Of a DNA stretch of 64,000 nucleotides, positions 8,247 to 17,794 are shown piece after piece. Each line of letters begins with the position of its first letter. Position 1 is the stretch's first letter. This stretch comes from Tropicibacter oceani (GTDB taxonomy: Bacteria > Pseudomonadota > Alphaproteobacteria > Rhodobacterales > Rhodobacteraceae): assembly GCF_029958925.1 (NCBI RefSeq), contig NZ_CP124616.1, positions 1,612,001 to 1,676,000 on the forward strand, read 5' to 3'. The notes below the pieces were generated by a model. That model was not told where the DNA came from and ran no database searches. It saw only the letters and a list, made by a program, of their open reading frames with translations. The translations under genes were made by a program, and so were the position numbers.

Positions 8247-8648
8247 TCAGCCCTTGAGCAGGCGGTCGGCCTTTTTGCGCACCAGGACCAGCCGCAGGTC
8301 GTGCATGGCTAGCAGCAAGGCGTCGGTCACCGCGTCCAGCTGGTCGTCGCTGGCGCGGCTTTGTGCCCATTGCGCCGTCAGGTTCAGGTGGTCGACGGTG
8401 CGGTGGATGTCGTCGATTTCGCGCGTTGCCAGCGTTTCCTTGCGGGCGGTCATCCAGTTGGTGATCTCGGTGATTTCTTCGGGGGTCAGGACGTGTTCGC
8501 CGTGCGGTTTGATGTCGCCCTTGTTCAAGTTGATCACGGCGATCTGGTCCAGTTCGATCCGGCGCTGGCGGTTTTCCGTGTCGACGCGAAAGACCATGGC
8601 GCCGTTGTCACGGACGCGAAAGTAGAACTGGGGCAGAGCGTCGGACAT
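8247..8648 (-). CDS. Conserved hypothetical cytoplasmic protein
   Basis: A 133-residue soluble protein I cannot assign. It begins MSDALPQFYFRVRDNG and carries an early beta-rich half (MVFRVDTENRQRRIELDQIAVINLNKGDIKPHG is broken here by strands and turns) followed by a helical half ending RKKADRLLKG. No signal peptide, cysteine cluster or catalytic motif is seen. It is divergent in composition from nothing around it, so it appears native. The start at 8648 lies 24 bases after the aminotransferase stop on the same strand, so the two are probably cotranscribed. Confidence 0.7.
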   Translation of the reverse strand: MSDALPQFYFRVRDNGAMVFRVDTENRQRRIELDQIAVINLNKGDIKPHGEHVLTPEEITEITNWMTARKETLATREIDDIHRTVDHLNLTAQWAQSRASDDQLDAVTDALLLAMHDLRLVLVRKKADRLLKG

Positions 8649-8671
8649 GGGGCACCTATGACTGGGGGAAC

Positions 8672-9931
<1,260 letters not shown>

Positions 9932-9985
9932 TCAAGGCGCTTGACCCCCCATTGTGTGCAAAGCACCGGGGAAGGAAGGACTGAG

Positions 9986-10384
9986 ATGACGAACTCGAAC
10001 GAACAAAGCGACTGGTACGGGCCGGATGCCGCCACATTCGGCGATCGGCTGGCCGCCGCGCGCGACGCGGCCGGGATGACCCAGGAGGTGCTGGCCAAGC
10101 GGATGGGCGTCAAACTGGCGACCTTGCAGAACTGGGAAGAGGACCTTTCCGAACCGCGCGCCAACAAGCTGTCGATGATTTCGGGGATCCTGAACGTGTC
10201 GATGGTCTGGCTGATCACCGGCGAAGGCGAAGGCGTCAGCGCGCCCGACGTCGATGCCCTGTCCCCGGATGTCACCGCCGTTCTGGCCGAGATCCGGGCC
10301 ATGCGCGCGCGCATGCAGGCGCAGGCCGAAAAGCTGGGGCGGCTGGAAAAGTCGCTGCGCGTTTTTTTGAAGGAGCAGGTCTGA
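9986..10384 (+). CDS. XRE-family helix-turn-helix regulator
   Basis: A 132-residue DNA-binding protein. Residues about 15-70 form the HTH_3 fold: FGDRLAAARDAAGMTQEVLAKR, then LATLQNWEEDLSEPRANKLSMIS, ending in a helix containing MVWLITGEG. The C-terminal 50 residues are helical and heptad-like (MRARMQAQAEKLGRLEKSL), suited to dimerisation. GGAAGGA precedes the ATG at 9986. It abuts sdhE with no gap, so it is probably cotranscribed with it. Target genes are unknown. Confidence 0.88.
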   Translation: MTNSNEQSDWYGPDAATFGDRLAAARDAAGMTQEVLAKRMGVKLATLQNWEEDLSEPRANKLSMISGILNVSMVWLITGEGEGVSAPDVDALSPDVTAVLAEIRAMRARMQAQAEKLGRLEKSLRVFLKEQV

Positions 10385-10648
10385 ATGGTCGAGGACCGCG
10401 AAACCCGCAAGAAGCGGCTGGCGATGCGTTCGATGCGGCGGGGCATGAAGGAAATGGATATCCTTCTGATCCGCTACAGCGAGGCAAAGCTGGCCGGCAT
10501 GGACGATGCCGCGCTGGACACCTACGAGGCGCTGCTGGGCGAGAACGACCAGGACCTGTACCAGTGGATTTCCGGCCAGCGCCCGGCTCCGGCCGCGCAT
10601 CAGGCGCTGGTCGAGGATATCCGCGAGGTCGCATCCGGCGCGGGCTGA
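10385..10648 (+). CDS. sdhE: FAD assembly factor SdhE
   Basis: An 87-residue helical protein of the SdhE/CptB family, which promotes covalent FAD attachment to the succinate dehydrogenase flavoprotein. The signature RRGMKEMD contains the RGxxE motif that contacts the flavoprotein, followed by the FAxLL-like bundle DTYEALLGENDQDLYQWI. Length matches the family. The start ATG directly follows the stop of the XRE regulator, with AAGGAGCAGG upstream as ribosome binding site. Acts in the cytoplasm. Confidence 0.92.
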   Translation: MVEDRETRKKRLAMRSMRRGMKEMDILLIRYSEAKLAGMDDAALDTYEALLGENDQDLYQWISGQRPAPAAHQALVEDIREVASGAG

Positions 10649-10782
10649 GCCGATCAGCCCGCCGTTCGACTGAAATGCGTCGAAAATATCGTTCGCATTG
10701 TTCCCATTATCGCCGTCATTTAACCCAATATTGGTTTTTATCTTCCAGTTTCCCCCCTGCGTAAACTCAGGCGGAGACGGAA

Positions 10783-11280
10783 ATGAGCATTCATTCCAAA
10801 ATGGCGAAACCCGGTGAGCAGGGTTTCATGGCCAGCTATCTAGACGCTCTCAGCTTGGTGGAACGACTCCACCGTCTTTTGCTGGACGTGATCAAGGACG
10901 AATTCGAGCGGCTTGGCATCATCGATGTCAACGCGGTGCAGGCGTTGCTGTTGTTCAACATCGGCGACAACGAGGTGACGGCGGGCGAATTGAAATCGCG
11001 CGGCTATTACCAGGGCAGCAATGTCAGCTACAACCTGAAGAAGCTGGTCGAGATGGGGTACATGCACCATCAGCGCTGCGAGATCGACCGCCGGTCGGTG
11101 CGGGTGCGCCTGACCCAGCGCGGCCGCGAGATCCGCGACATCGTGACCGACCTGTTCGGCCGCCATGCCGAGGGGCTGCAGTCCAAGGGCGTTCTGGGGC
11201 TGGACGGAATCGACGAGATCACGAATTCTCTGCGCCGTGTCGAACGCTACTGGACCGATCAGATTCGGTACATCTACTGA
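10783..11280 (+). CDS. MarR-family regulator, LdtR-like
   Basis: A 165-residue winged-helix regulator. The recognition helix region is GELKSRGYYQGSNVSYNLKKL and the wing contains CEIDRRSVRVRLTQRGREI. Long N- and C-terminal helices would form the dimer interface. The sequence is reminiscent of the LdtR branch of alphaproteobacterial MarR proteins, which control L,D-transpeptidase and envelope genes, but that relation is recalled rather than tested. It is monocistronic, with an AT-rich 134-base leader containing several TTCG and CGAA half-sites that might be its own operator. Confidence 0.85.
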   Translation: MSIHSKMAKPGEQGFMASYLDALSLVERLHRLLLDVIKDEFERLGIIDVNAVQALLLFNIGDNEVTAGELKSRGYYQGSNVSYNLKKLVEMGYMHHQRCEIDRRSVRVRLTQRGREIRDIVTDLFGRHAEGLQSKGVLGLDGIDEITNSLRRVERYWTDQIRYIY

Positions 11281-11308
11281 CCAGTGGTCAGTGCAGGCCA
11301 TGCCATAT

Positions 11309-11422
11309 TCAGGCAGGCGGCCCTGCGACAACAACAGTTTGAGCGGTCATGACGCGCCAGAAGGCGACGTCCTGCTCATTGGCAAAGCGCGCGCCGGGGA
11401 AACGGCGCTGCTTTCTCCCCAT
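11309..11422 (-). CDS. Possible small basic protein, 37 residues
   Basis: A minus-strand ATG at 11422 is preceded by AGGAAG three bases away. The frame encodes MGRKQRRFPGARFANEQDV and then a short hydrophobic end TAQTVVVAGPPA. No family is recognised. The AGGAAG and the phase suggest it could be translated, but short frames are common in high-GC DNA. Recorded as a candidate only. Confidence 0.2.
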   Translation of the reverse strand: MGRKQRRFPGARFANEQDVAFWRVMTAQTVVVAGPPA

Positions 11423-11609
11423 GATCTTCCTGGTGCCTGGCGATAGGAATAAACCTGTCCACGGGGGATCAGTGAATGGCACGAACCACAAATCAGACGG
11501 CACCGGCGATACAATCCCTGTTTCCTCTGTCTCCCGTGGCGCTTCGTGCGCTTTTGACGGATTTTACCGCGCGGTAGAGACATCAAAACCCGAATTCGTA
11601 ACGAGTGAG

Positions 11610-11639
11610 GCGCCTCTGACCCAGTCAGGGCGCTTTTTT
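11610..11639 (+). terminator. Rho-independent terminator of an unidentified transcript
   Basis: The stem is GCGCC-T-CTGAC pairing with GTCAG-GGCGC around a CCA loop, with one bulged T, followed by six T (11634-11639). It is strong by eye. No annotated gene ends just before it. Confidence 0.75.
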
Positions 11640-11725
11640 CGTTTCCCCGGTGCGCGGGCAGAGGCAGCGCAATGCCCGCCCCTGCGTCAAGGCGCATCAA
11701 ATCCCGGATTTTGCACAGTAAAAAA

Positions 11726-11753
11726 TTGACTTGCGCTCTTGGGCTGGTAGCCT
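11726..11753 (+). promoter_or_regulatory. Candidate promoter for the secreted-protein gene
   Basis: TTGACT at 11726-11731 and TAGCCT at 11748-11753 are separated by 16 bases. The -35 matches the alphaproteobacterial consensus well and the -10 only moderately. It lies about 45 bases before the start codon at 11798. Confidence 0.4.
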
Positions 11754-11797
11754 GAAAGACAAGGCTATGGATTTTTTTGGTCACGATGGGGGACATC

Positions 11798-12118
11798 ATG
11801 CGTATTTTCGGGACTCTGGGGCTGGCGGCTGGCTTTGCCCTGATGGGGGGCGCTGCCTTTGCATGGGGCGACATGTACATGGGGGACGGGACAAACGATC
11901 CGAACTCGAATTTCCTCATGCACAGCTATAACGCCCCCAACCATTGTCCTGCCGGGTTGCAGCCGGTGACCATGGGCGGCGTGATCTGCTGCGGCACACC
12001 GAATGCGGGCCCCTATGTCGATCGTCCCGGCAAGGCCAGCTACAAGCCCAAGGCAAAGCCCGCCTATCGGCCGCGCGCCTATGCGCCGGTCGGCGAAAAG
12101 GGCGTCGTTTACCGTTAA
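11798..12118 (+). CDS. Small secreted protein of unknown function
   Basis: A 106-residue exported protein with signal peptide (MRIFGTLGLAAGFALMGGAAFA) and a mature part carrying one CC pair and one further Cys (NHCPAG, VICCGTP). The C-terminal 35 residues are lysine-, proline- and tyrosine-rich and likely disordered (SYKPKAKPAYRPRAY). The start at 11798 follows GGGGGA; an in-frame ATG seven codons upstream would spoil the signal peptide. No family recognised. A role at the envelope is implied by export only. Confidence 0.7.
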   Translation: MRIFGTLGLAAGFALMGGAAFAWGDMYMGDGTNDPNSNFLMHSYNAPNHCPAGLQPVTMGGVICCGTPNAGPYVDRPGKASYKPKAKPAYRPRAYAPVGEKGVVYR

Positions 12119-12212
12119 GGGACGACAAGGCGCGGGGAAGGCTCTCGTGCTATTGGCTTTTGATGTCAGGCCGCGTATACGCGCGGCCTGATCGCTTATG
12201 AGGGCCGGACGG

Positions 12213-13004
12213 ATGCAGGGCAGCGCAAATCTCAATATCATGATGAAGGCGGCGCGCAAAGCGGGCCGGTCTTTGGTCAAGGACTTCCGCGAAGTCGAAA
12301 ACCTGCAGGTGTCGCTGCGCGGCGCGGGCGATTTTGTCACCCGGGCCGACATGGCCGCCGAAGAGATCCTGCGCGAGGAACTGACCTCGGCGCGCACCAG
12401 CTATGGCTGGCTGAGCCGCGTCTCGGGCGAGACCGAGGGCGAAGACCCAACCCGCCGCTGGATCGTCGATCCGCTGAACGGCACCACCAACTTCCTTCAC
12501 GGTCTGCCGCATTGGTGCATTTCCATCGCGCTGGAGCACAAGGGCCAGATCGTTTCGGCGGTGGTCTTTGACCCCGCCAAGGACGAGATGTTCTATTCCG
12601 AGCGTGGCTCGGGCGCCTGGCTAAACGATTCCAAGCGGATGCGGGTTTCGGGCCGGTCGCGCATGGTCGAAGCGGTGTTTGCCACCAGCGTGCCGCACAG
12701 CACCAAGCGCACGCTGCCTGCCACGATCAAGGACCTTGCCCGCCTGATGCCGGAATGCGCGGGCGCGCGCCAGTGGGGCGCCGCGGGGCTTGACCTGGCC
12801 TATGTCGCCTCTGGCCGGTTCGATGGCTACTGGGAGCGTGAGCTGGATCTGACCAGCTGCGCCGCCGGTTTCCTGATCGCCAAGGAGGCGGGGGCGCTGG
12901 TCGAAGGGGTCCGCAAGGATCAAGACCCGCTGGAGGCAGGCGCGATCCTGTGCGCCAACAACCAGATCTTCGACCATTTCGCCCGGATCATCCGCGAGGT
13001 GTGA
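12213..13004 (+). CDS. Inositol monophosphatase-family protein, likely catalytically dead
   Basis: A 263-residue member of the SuhB/IMPase fold, colinear with the family from KAARKAGRSLVKDF to the C-terminus. The metal-binding residues are altered. The usual Glu-Glu pair is Arg69-Val70 (LSRVSGE). The DPLDG motif reads DPLNG, so the second Asp is Asn89. The usual WDxAAG near the end reads TSCAAG, so the third-metal Asp is Ser215. Only Asp86 and the GTTNF loop persist. Phosphatase activity is therefore unlikely. E. coli SuhB also has a catalysis-independent role in rRNA antitermination, so a scaffold or regulatory role is possible. Start 12213 is preferred because GAGGG precedes it; ATG 12198 is the alternative. 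A terminator follows the stop. Confidence 0.85.
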   Translation: MQGSANLNIMMKAARKAGRSLVKDFREVENLQVSLRGAGDFVTRADMAAEEILREELTSARTSYGWLSRVSGETEGEDPTRRWIVDPLNGTTNFLHGLPHWCISIALEHKGQIVSAVVFDPAKDEMFYSERGSGAWLNDSKRMRVSGRSRMVEAVFATSVPHSTKRTLPATIKDLARLMPECAGARQWGAAGLDLAYVASGRFDGYWERELDLTSCAAGFLIAKEAGALVEGVRKDQDPLEAGAILCANNQIFDHFARIIREV

Positions 13005-13027
13005 TCGTCGCGGACGCGTGTGATTGG

Positions 13028-13059
13028 CCCCCGTCGACACCGGTCGGCGGGGGTTTTTT
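13028..13059 (+). terminator. Rho-independent terminator after the IMPase-like gene
   Basis: CCCCCGTCGAC and GTCGGCGGGGG pair with an ACCG-type loop and are followed by six T ending at 13059. It abuts the convergent GFA-like gene, whose stop it overlaps, and may act in both directions. Confidence 0.7.
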
Positions 13060-13430
13060 CATCTGCGGTCCGAGGGGTGGTTGACGCCGTCGTGCCATAT
13101 CACGGGCTCGATATCCTTTGGCTCGGCGCCTTCGATGGCATACAGGTTCACGCCAAATTCGTTCGGGTTCGACCGGCGGCGGTGGTACATGTAGATGCCG
13201 CAGACCGAGCAGAAATGGTGCTTGGCAGTCTTGGTGCCCCATTCATACAGCGTCAGTTTGTCCGCGCCCTTGACCACGGTGATCCCGTCCAGCGGGGCCG
13301 AGACGACGGGCACGCTGCGCCGCCGGCAAAAGGAACAGTCACAGCGCCGGGCGGTGTTGAACCCGTCGGACAGGGTCACGCGCAGTTCTACTGCGCCGCA
13401 GTGGCAGGTGGCTTTGACGGGGTCGGTCAT
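13059..13430 (-). CDS. GFA-family zinc protein (glutathione-dependent formaldehyde-activating-like)
   Basis: A 123-residue protein of the CENP-V/GFA fold, with zinc-binding cysteines in CHCGAVELR, CDCSFCRRR and FCSVCGIYMYH. The family is named for spontaneous hydroxymethylglutathione formation, but most members have no proven activity. The start at 13430 (MTDPVKATC) overlaps the rhomboid stop by four bases; an open extension upstream lies inside the rhomboid gene and is spurious. The gene is cotranscribed with the rhomboid protease. A second GFA-family gene sits at 59314. Confidence 0.88.
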   Translation of the reverse strand: MTDPVKATCHCGAVELRVTLSDGFNTARRCDCSFCRRRSVPVVSAPLDGITVVKGADKLTLYEWGTKTAKHHFCSVCGIYMYHRRRSNPNEFGVNLYAIEGAEPKDIEPVIWHDGVNHPSDRR

Positions 13431-14170
13431 CGTCTTGGGATCCTTGGAACACGGGTGTGGGAAATCGGGTAATTCGCCTCGGGGTGGGGCGGGTGGCCGT
13501 GGGTGCGTTGCCAGAAGGCTGGGCCGCCAAGACGCCGCCACAGGGGGACGGTCAGGCCGATGCCGATCACGAACCCGCCCGCGTGCGCCCAATAGGCGAC
13601 GCCGCCCTGGTCGGCGGGGCTGCCAAAGCCGCCAAAGATCTGCAACCCGAACCATACGGCCAGGATGACCCAGGCCGGCAGCGGAAAGACCCTGAAAATG
13701 ATCACGAGGATCACCAGGATGTCGACGCGCGCCCTGGGGAACAGCAACAGGTACCCGCCCATGACGCCGGCAATCGCGCCGGATGCGCCCACGGTGGGGA
13801 CTGGCGAAAAGGGCGCAGCGATGTAATGGGCCAGGCCCGCGCCGACCCCGCAGGCAAGGTAGAAGACAAGGTAGAAAAGGTGGCCCATCTCGTCTTCGAT
13901 ATTGTCGCCAAAGATGAACAGGAACAGCATGTTGCCGCCCAGATGCGCCAGCCCGCCGTGCAGGAACATCGAGGTGAGGAACCCTGAATAGCCGTAGCCT
14001 TCGGAAATGAAGACCGGGACCAGCGCATAATCGCCGTAGAACTGGTACAGCGCGCGCTGGTCGGCATGCAGATGCCAGTTGCCCAGAAAGATCGCCACGT
14101 TGGTGATGATCAGGGCATAGGTGACATAGGGCACACGCCCCGACGGGTTGTGATCACGAATTGGAAACAT
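13427..14170 (-). CDS. Rhomboid-family intramembrane serine protease
   Basis: A 247-residue inner-membrane protein with about six hydrophobic segments starting at PYVTYALIITNVAIFL. The catalytic serine lies in VGASGAIAG and the histidine in YWAHAGGFVIG, the two residues of the rhomboid dyad. SMFLHGGLAHLGGNMLFL before the serine is the conserved loop containing the HxxxN element. The N-terminal IRDHNPSGR stretch is a typical short cytosolic start. The C-terminal tail of about 45 residues is proline- and histidine-rich. It overlaps the downstream GFA-like gene. Substrates unknown. Confidence 0.9.
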   Translation of the reverse strand: MFPIRDHNPSGRVPYVTYALIITNVAIFLGNWHLHADQRALYQFYGDYALVPVFISEGYGYSGFLTSMFLHGGLAHLGGNMLFLFIFGDNIEDEMGHLFYLVFYLACGVGAGLAHYIAAPFSPVPTVGASGAIAGVMGGYLLLFPRARVDILVILVIIFRVFPLPAWVILAVWFGLQIFGGFGSPADQGGVAYWAHAGGFVIGIGLTVPLWRRLGGPAFWQRTHGHPPHPEANYPISHTRVPRIPRR

Positions 14171-14267
14171 GGTGGCGAGAATGCCTGACCCGGTGCCAAG
14201 GTCAAGCGCGGCGCGCGGGTGAGCAGATTTTTAGACACTTCATTTGCTCACCCTTTGGGCGCGTCGG

Positions 14268-17200
14268 TCAGTCCTTGCCTGCCAGCAGCGCGGCGTTGCC
14301 GCCTGCGGCGGTGGTGTCGATGCAGACGTGACGTTCGGCGACAGCGTGGCCGGTGTCGGGGCTGCCGGTGATGACCGGCAGGATCGGGCCGGGGCGTTTG
14401 GCCAGCGCCTGACGATAGGCGCGGGCGGTGTCCGCATCCCCCCACCAGATCACGCCCGAAAAGCCATCGAGTTGCGCCAGATCGCCCGCCGCGAGGGTCC
14501 CGTCGCTTGTCACGGCGCGGCCGCCCATGGCCTTGATCGCGTCGGCCTGGGCCCTGGCGGTTTCGGCGCCGGGACCTGCGCAAAGCACGGGCAGGCGGGG
14601 CAGGGTGCTGTATTGGTTCGCCTCGCCGGTGGGGCCGGGCAGTTCAGTGCGGGTCGCCGGAAGCGAAACCGGCGCCTTGTTCAGCTGAGCCTGAATCGCC
14701 TTTGGGTCGGCCTTGGCTGTCCAGTCGCTGCCGGTCTGCGCGGCCGGGTGCTGGCGGAAGCGATCAAGGTAAAGCGGGCCGCCTGCCTTGGGTCCGGTGC
14801 CGGAAAGCCCTTCTCCGCCAAAGGGTTGGCTGCCGACGATGGCGCCGATCTGGTTGCGGTTGACGTAGATGTTCCCGGCGTGGACGCGTTCGGTGACGTG
14901 CTGGACGCGGTCATCGATGCGGGTCATCAGGCCGAAGGTCAGGCCATAGCCGGTTGCGTTGATGGCGTCGATCACCTTGTCCAGTTCGTGCGACTTGAAG
15001 GTGGCAAGGTGCAGCACGGGGCCGAAAATCTCGCGCTGCATGTCCCCAATGCCCTGCACGCGGATCAGCGTGGGGGCCACGTAGAAACCGGTGTCGGGTG
15101 TCGGGTAGGTGCGCAGCACACGGCCCTCGGCCTGGGCTTGCTGGATATGAGCGACGATGCCTGCGCGCGCCTCGGCGTCGATGACGGGGCCAAGGTCGGA
15201 GGTGATCTGCCACGGGTCACCCATGACCAGCGCGTCCATCGCGCCGGTCAGCATTTCGGTCAGGCTGTCGGCGATGTCCTCTTGGACGTACAGGCAGCGC
15301 AGGGCCGAGCAGCGCTGGCCCGCCGACTGAAAGGCGCTTTCGACGATGGCCTGCACGGCCTGTTCGGGCAGGGCGGTGCTGTCGACGATCATGGCGTTCA
15401 GCCCGCCGGTTTCGGCGATCAGCGGTGCGCCGGGGGCAAGGTTGGCCGCCATGGCGCGGTGGATGATCTGCGCGGTTTCGGTCGACCCGGTAAAGGCCAC
15501 GCCGTCGACCGCAGGGCAAGAGGTCAGCGCACCGCCCACGTCACCGGCACCGGGCAGCAGTTGCAGGGCGGCGCGCGGCACCCCGGCCTCGTGCAGCAGT
15601 TGCACGGCGCGGTGGGCGATCAGGGTTGTCTGTTCGGCGGGTTTGGCCAGAACGGCGTTGCCCGCAGCAAGGGCGGCGGCGATCTGTCCGGTGAAGATCG
15701 CCAGCGGGAAGTTCCACGGCGAGATGCAGGCGAACGTGCCGCGCGCCTCGGCGCCCTCCGCATGGGCGGCGTAGTAGCGCAGGAAATCCACCGCCTCGCG
15801 CAGTTCGGCCACGCAATCGAGCAGCAGCTTGCCCGCCTCGCGGTGCAGCAGGGCGAAAAACTCGCCGTAGTGCGCCTCGTAAAGGTCGGCGGCGCGGTTC
15901 AGGATCCGGGCGCGTTCGGCGGGGGTGGCCCCCCAGCGTTCTGCCCCTTGCGCGGCGCGGGTCACGGTTTCGGGCGTGGCCCATGTGACCTGCCCCACGG
16001 TGTCGGCAAAATCGGCGGGGTTGCGTACGGCATCGGACGCGCCATGCGGCAGGTCACCGATGGTCAGCGGGGCGGCGTGCCACTGGTGGGTGGCAAAGGC
16101 GTCGCGGGCGGTGTCGATGCTGGCCAGCGTCGGGCGATGGCGCAGATCAAAGCCCTGCGAGTTCACGCGCTCGGGCTGGAACAGGTCGAGGCCGGTGGTC
16201 AGGGTCGAGGGCGTGACCTGATCAAAGGGATCGGCGGCGACCACTTCGGGGGCGACGTCCTCGTCGACAATCTGGTTGACGAAAGACGAGTTCGCGCCGT
16301 TTTCCAGCAGGCGGCGAACCAGATAGGCCAGCAGGTCACGGTGCGCACCGACGGGCGCGTAGATGCGGCAGCGGGTGCCTTCACGGTCTTTCACCAGCGC
16401 GTGCAGCGTTTCGCCCATGCCGTGCAGACGCTGGAATTCATAGGCGGCCGGATCGGCCCCCATGTGCAGGATCGCGGCAACCGTGTGGGCGTTGTGCGTG
16501 GCGAATTGCGGATAGATGCGGTCGGTCATGCCCAGCAGTTTGCGGGCGTTGGCGATATAGGACACGTCCGTCGCCGCCTTGGAGGTGAAGACCGGGAAAC
16601 CGTCGATGCCCGCGACCTGCGCGCGCTTGATTTCGGTGTCCCAATAGGCGCCCTTGACCAGCCGCACCATGATCTTGCGGTTCAGGTGCGTGGCCAGATC
16701 ATAGAGCCAGTCCAGCACATGGCTGGCGCGTTTGCCATAGGCCTGCACGACCACGCCGAAGCCTTCCCATCCCGACAGGGAGGGTTCGGACAGGACCTGT
16801 TCGATCACGTCAAGCGAGATATCGAGGCGGTCGGCCTCTTCGGCGTCGATGTTCAGACCAATTCCGGCGCTGCGTGCCAGTTGGCACAGGGTACGCAGGC
16901 GCGGCACGACCTCGTCCATCACGGTCTGGTGCTGCATCTCGTCATAGCGCGGATGCAGGGCGGACAGCTTGACCGAAATGCCGGGATTTGTGCGGATGTC
17001 GTTGCCGCGCGCGGCCTCGGCGATGGCAGTGATGGCGCGCGAATAGGCAAGGTGATAGCGCTTGGCATCGCCTTCGGTGCGGGCCGCTTCGCCAAGCATG
17101 TCATAGCTGTAGGTATAGCCCTTGGCCTCTTGGACGCTGCCGCGTTTCATCGCCTTTTGGATGGTTTCGCCCAGCACGAACTGCGCGCCCATTTCCTTCA

Positions 17201-17687
17201 TCGCGCGGCCCACGGCGGTGCGGATCACCGGTTCGCCCAGCCGTTTGATCGCGCTGCGCAGGTGTTTGACCGGGCCGGGGGCGTCGTCGTCCAACACCTT
17301 GCCGGTCAGCATCAAGGCCCATGTCGAGGCGTTGACCAAGGGCGAGGTCGAGTGCCCCATGTGTTTGCCCCAGTCCGACGGCGCGATCTTGTCCTCGATC
17401 AGGGCGTCGATGGTGTCGGCGTCGGGGACGCGCAAAAGCGCCTCGGCCAGGCACATCAGGGCGATGCCTTCGTCTGTGGACAGCCCGTATTCGGCCAGGA
17501 ACACCTCCATCAGACCGGGGGTCGAGGTGCCGCGAATGTCGCGGACAAGCTGCGCGGCGCGGGCGCTGATCCGGGCGCGATCCTCGGGTGTCAGGGCGGC
17601 CTGAGAGGTCAGGCGCGCAACGGTCTTCGCCTCGTTTGCGTAGGTGTCGGACGCGATTTTGGCGCGCAGGGAATCGGTGGGGGTCAT
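14268..17687 (-). CDS. putA: Bifunctional proline dehydrogenase / P5C dehydrogenase
   Basis: A 1139-residue flavoenzyme that oxidises proline to glutamate in two steps. Residues about 150-480 form the FAD-binding proline dehydrogenase barrel, with VRLVKGAYWDTEIKRAQ and the YEFQRLHGMGE region. Residues about 570-1020 form the aldehyde-dehydrogenase half: ISPWNFPLAIFTGQ, GSTETAQ, the catalytic Glu in AETGGLN, and the Cys in AGQRCSALR. The C-terminal 120 residues form the extra domain of long PutA proteins. There is no ribbon-helix-helix DNA-binding domain as in E. coli PutA, so repression is left to the divergent putR. The start at 17687 is chosen by the MTPTDSLRAK N-terminus; upstream extension runs into the promoter. 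Confidence 0.96.
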   Translation of the reverse strand: MTPTDSLRAKIASDTYANEAKTVARLTSQAALTPEDRARISARAAQLVRDIRGTSTPGLMEVFLAEYGLSTDEGIALMCLAEALLRVPDADTIDALIEDKIAPSDWGKHMGHSTSPLVNASTWALMLTGKVLDDDAPGPVKHLRSAIKRLGEPVIRTAVGRAMKEMGAQFVLGETIQKAMKRGSVQEAKGYTYSYDMLGEAARTEGDAKRYHLAYSRAITAIAEAARGNDIRTNPGISVKLSALHPRYDEMQHQTVMDEVVPRLRTLCQLARSAGIGLNIDAEEADRLDISLDVIEQVLSEPSLSGWEGFGVVVQAYGKRASHVLDWLYDLATHLNRKIMVRLVKGAYWDTEIKRAQVAGIDGFPVFTSKAATDVSYIANARKLLGMTDRIYPQFATHNAHTVAAILHMGADPAAYEFQRLHGMGETLHALVKDREGTRCRIYAPVGAHRDLLAYLVRRLLENGANSSFVNQIVDEDVAPEVVAADPFDQVTPSTLTTGLDLFQPERVNSQGFDLRHRPTLASIDTARDAFATHQWHAAPLTIGDLPHGASDAVRNPADFADTVGQVTWATPETVTRAAQGAERWGATPAERARILNRAADLYEAHYGEFFALLHREAGKLLLDCVAELREAVDFLRYYAAHAEGAEARGTFACISPWNFPLAIFTGQIAAALAAGNAVLAKPAEQTTLIAHRAVQLLHEAGVPRAALQLLPGAGDVGGALTSCPAVDGVAFTGSTETAQIIHRAMAANLAPGAPLIAETGGLNAMIVDSTALPEQAVQAIVESAFQSAGQRCSALRCLYVQEDIADSLTEMLTGAMDALVMGDPWQITSDLGPVIDAEARAGIVAHIQQAQAEGRVLRTYPTPDTGFYVAPTLIRVQGIGDMQREIFGPVLHLATFKSHELDKVIDAINATGYGLTFGLMTRIDDRVQHVTERVHAGNIYVNRNQIGAIVGSQPFGGEGLSGTGPKAGGPLYLDRFRQHPAAQTGSDWTAKADPKAIQAQLNKAPVSLPATRTELPGPTGEANQYSTLPRLPVLCAGPGAETARAQADAIKAMGGRAVTSDGTLAAGDLAQLDGFSGVIWWGDADTARAYRQALAKRPGPILPVITGSPDTGHAVAERHVCIDTTAAGGNAALLAGKD

Positions 17688-17794
17688 GTTGGGCTCTCTG
17701 AATGGTATGGGCAGTATATCCGGGGCCTTGCGGGAAGTTCGACTTAAGGTATGCTGGATGGCAGGCAATTTGGCGAAAAACGGGGGGTCGCGCA

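Larger units (their letters stand above)
11281..11797. other. 517-bp intergenic region with terminator and promoter but no firm gene
   Basis: Nothing with clear coding signature is seen. It contains a possible 37-codon minus-strand frame (11309-11422), a well-formed plus-strand terminator at 11610-11639 and a promoter candidate at 11726-11753 for the next gene. The terminator is 330 bases after the MarR stop, so it may end an unannotated small RNA or a long MarR 3' end. I compared it by eye with 6S RNA, RNase P RNA and tmRNA and saw no match. Confidence 0.5.

Noticed and set aside
11450-11640. 6S RNA, RNase P RNA or tmRNA gene at the unexplained terminator
   Set aside because: None of the core conserved sequences of these RNAs could be recognised; left as unidentified transcript.
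14244-17747. Plus-strand open frame of 1167 codons opposite putA
   Set aside because: It is a composition artefact in high-GC DNA, encodes low-complexity Gly/Arg/His-rich sequence, has no family motif and lies exactly over the certain putA gene.
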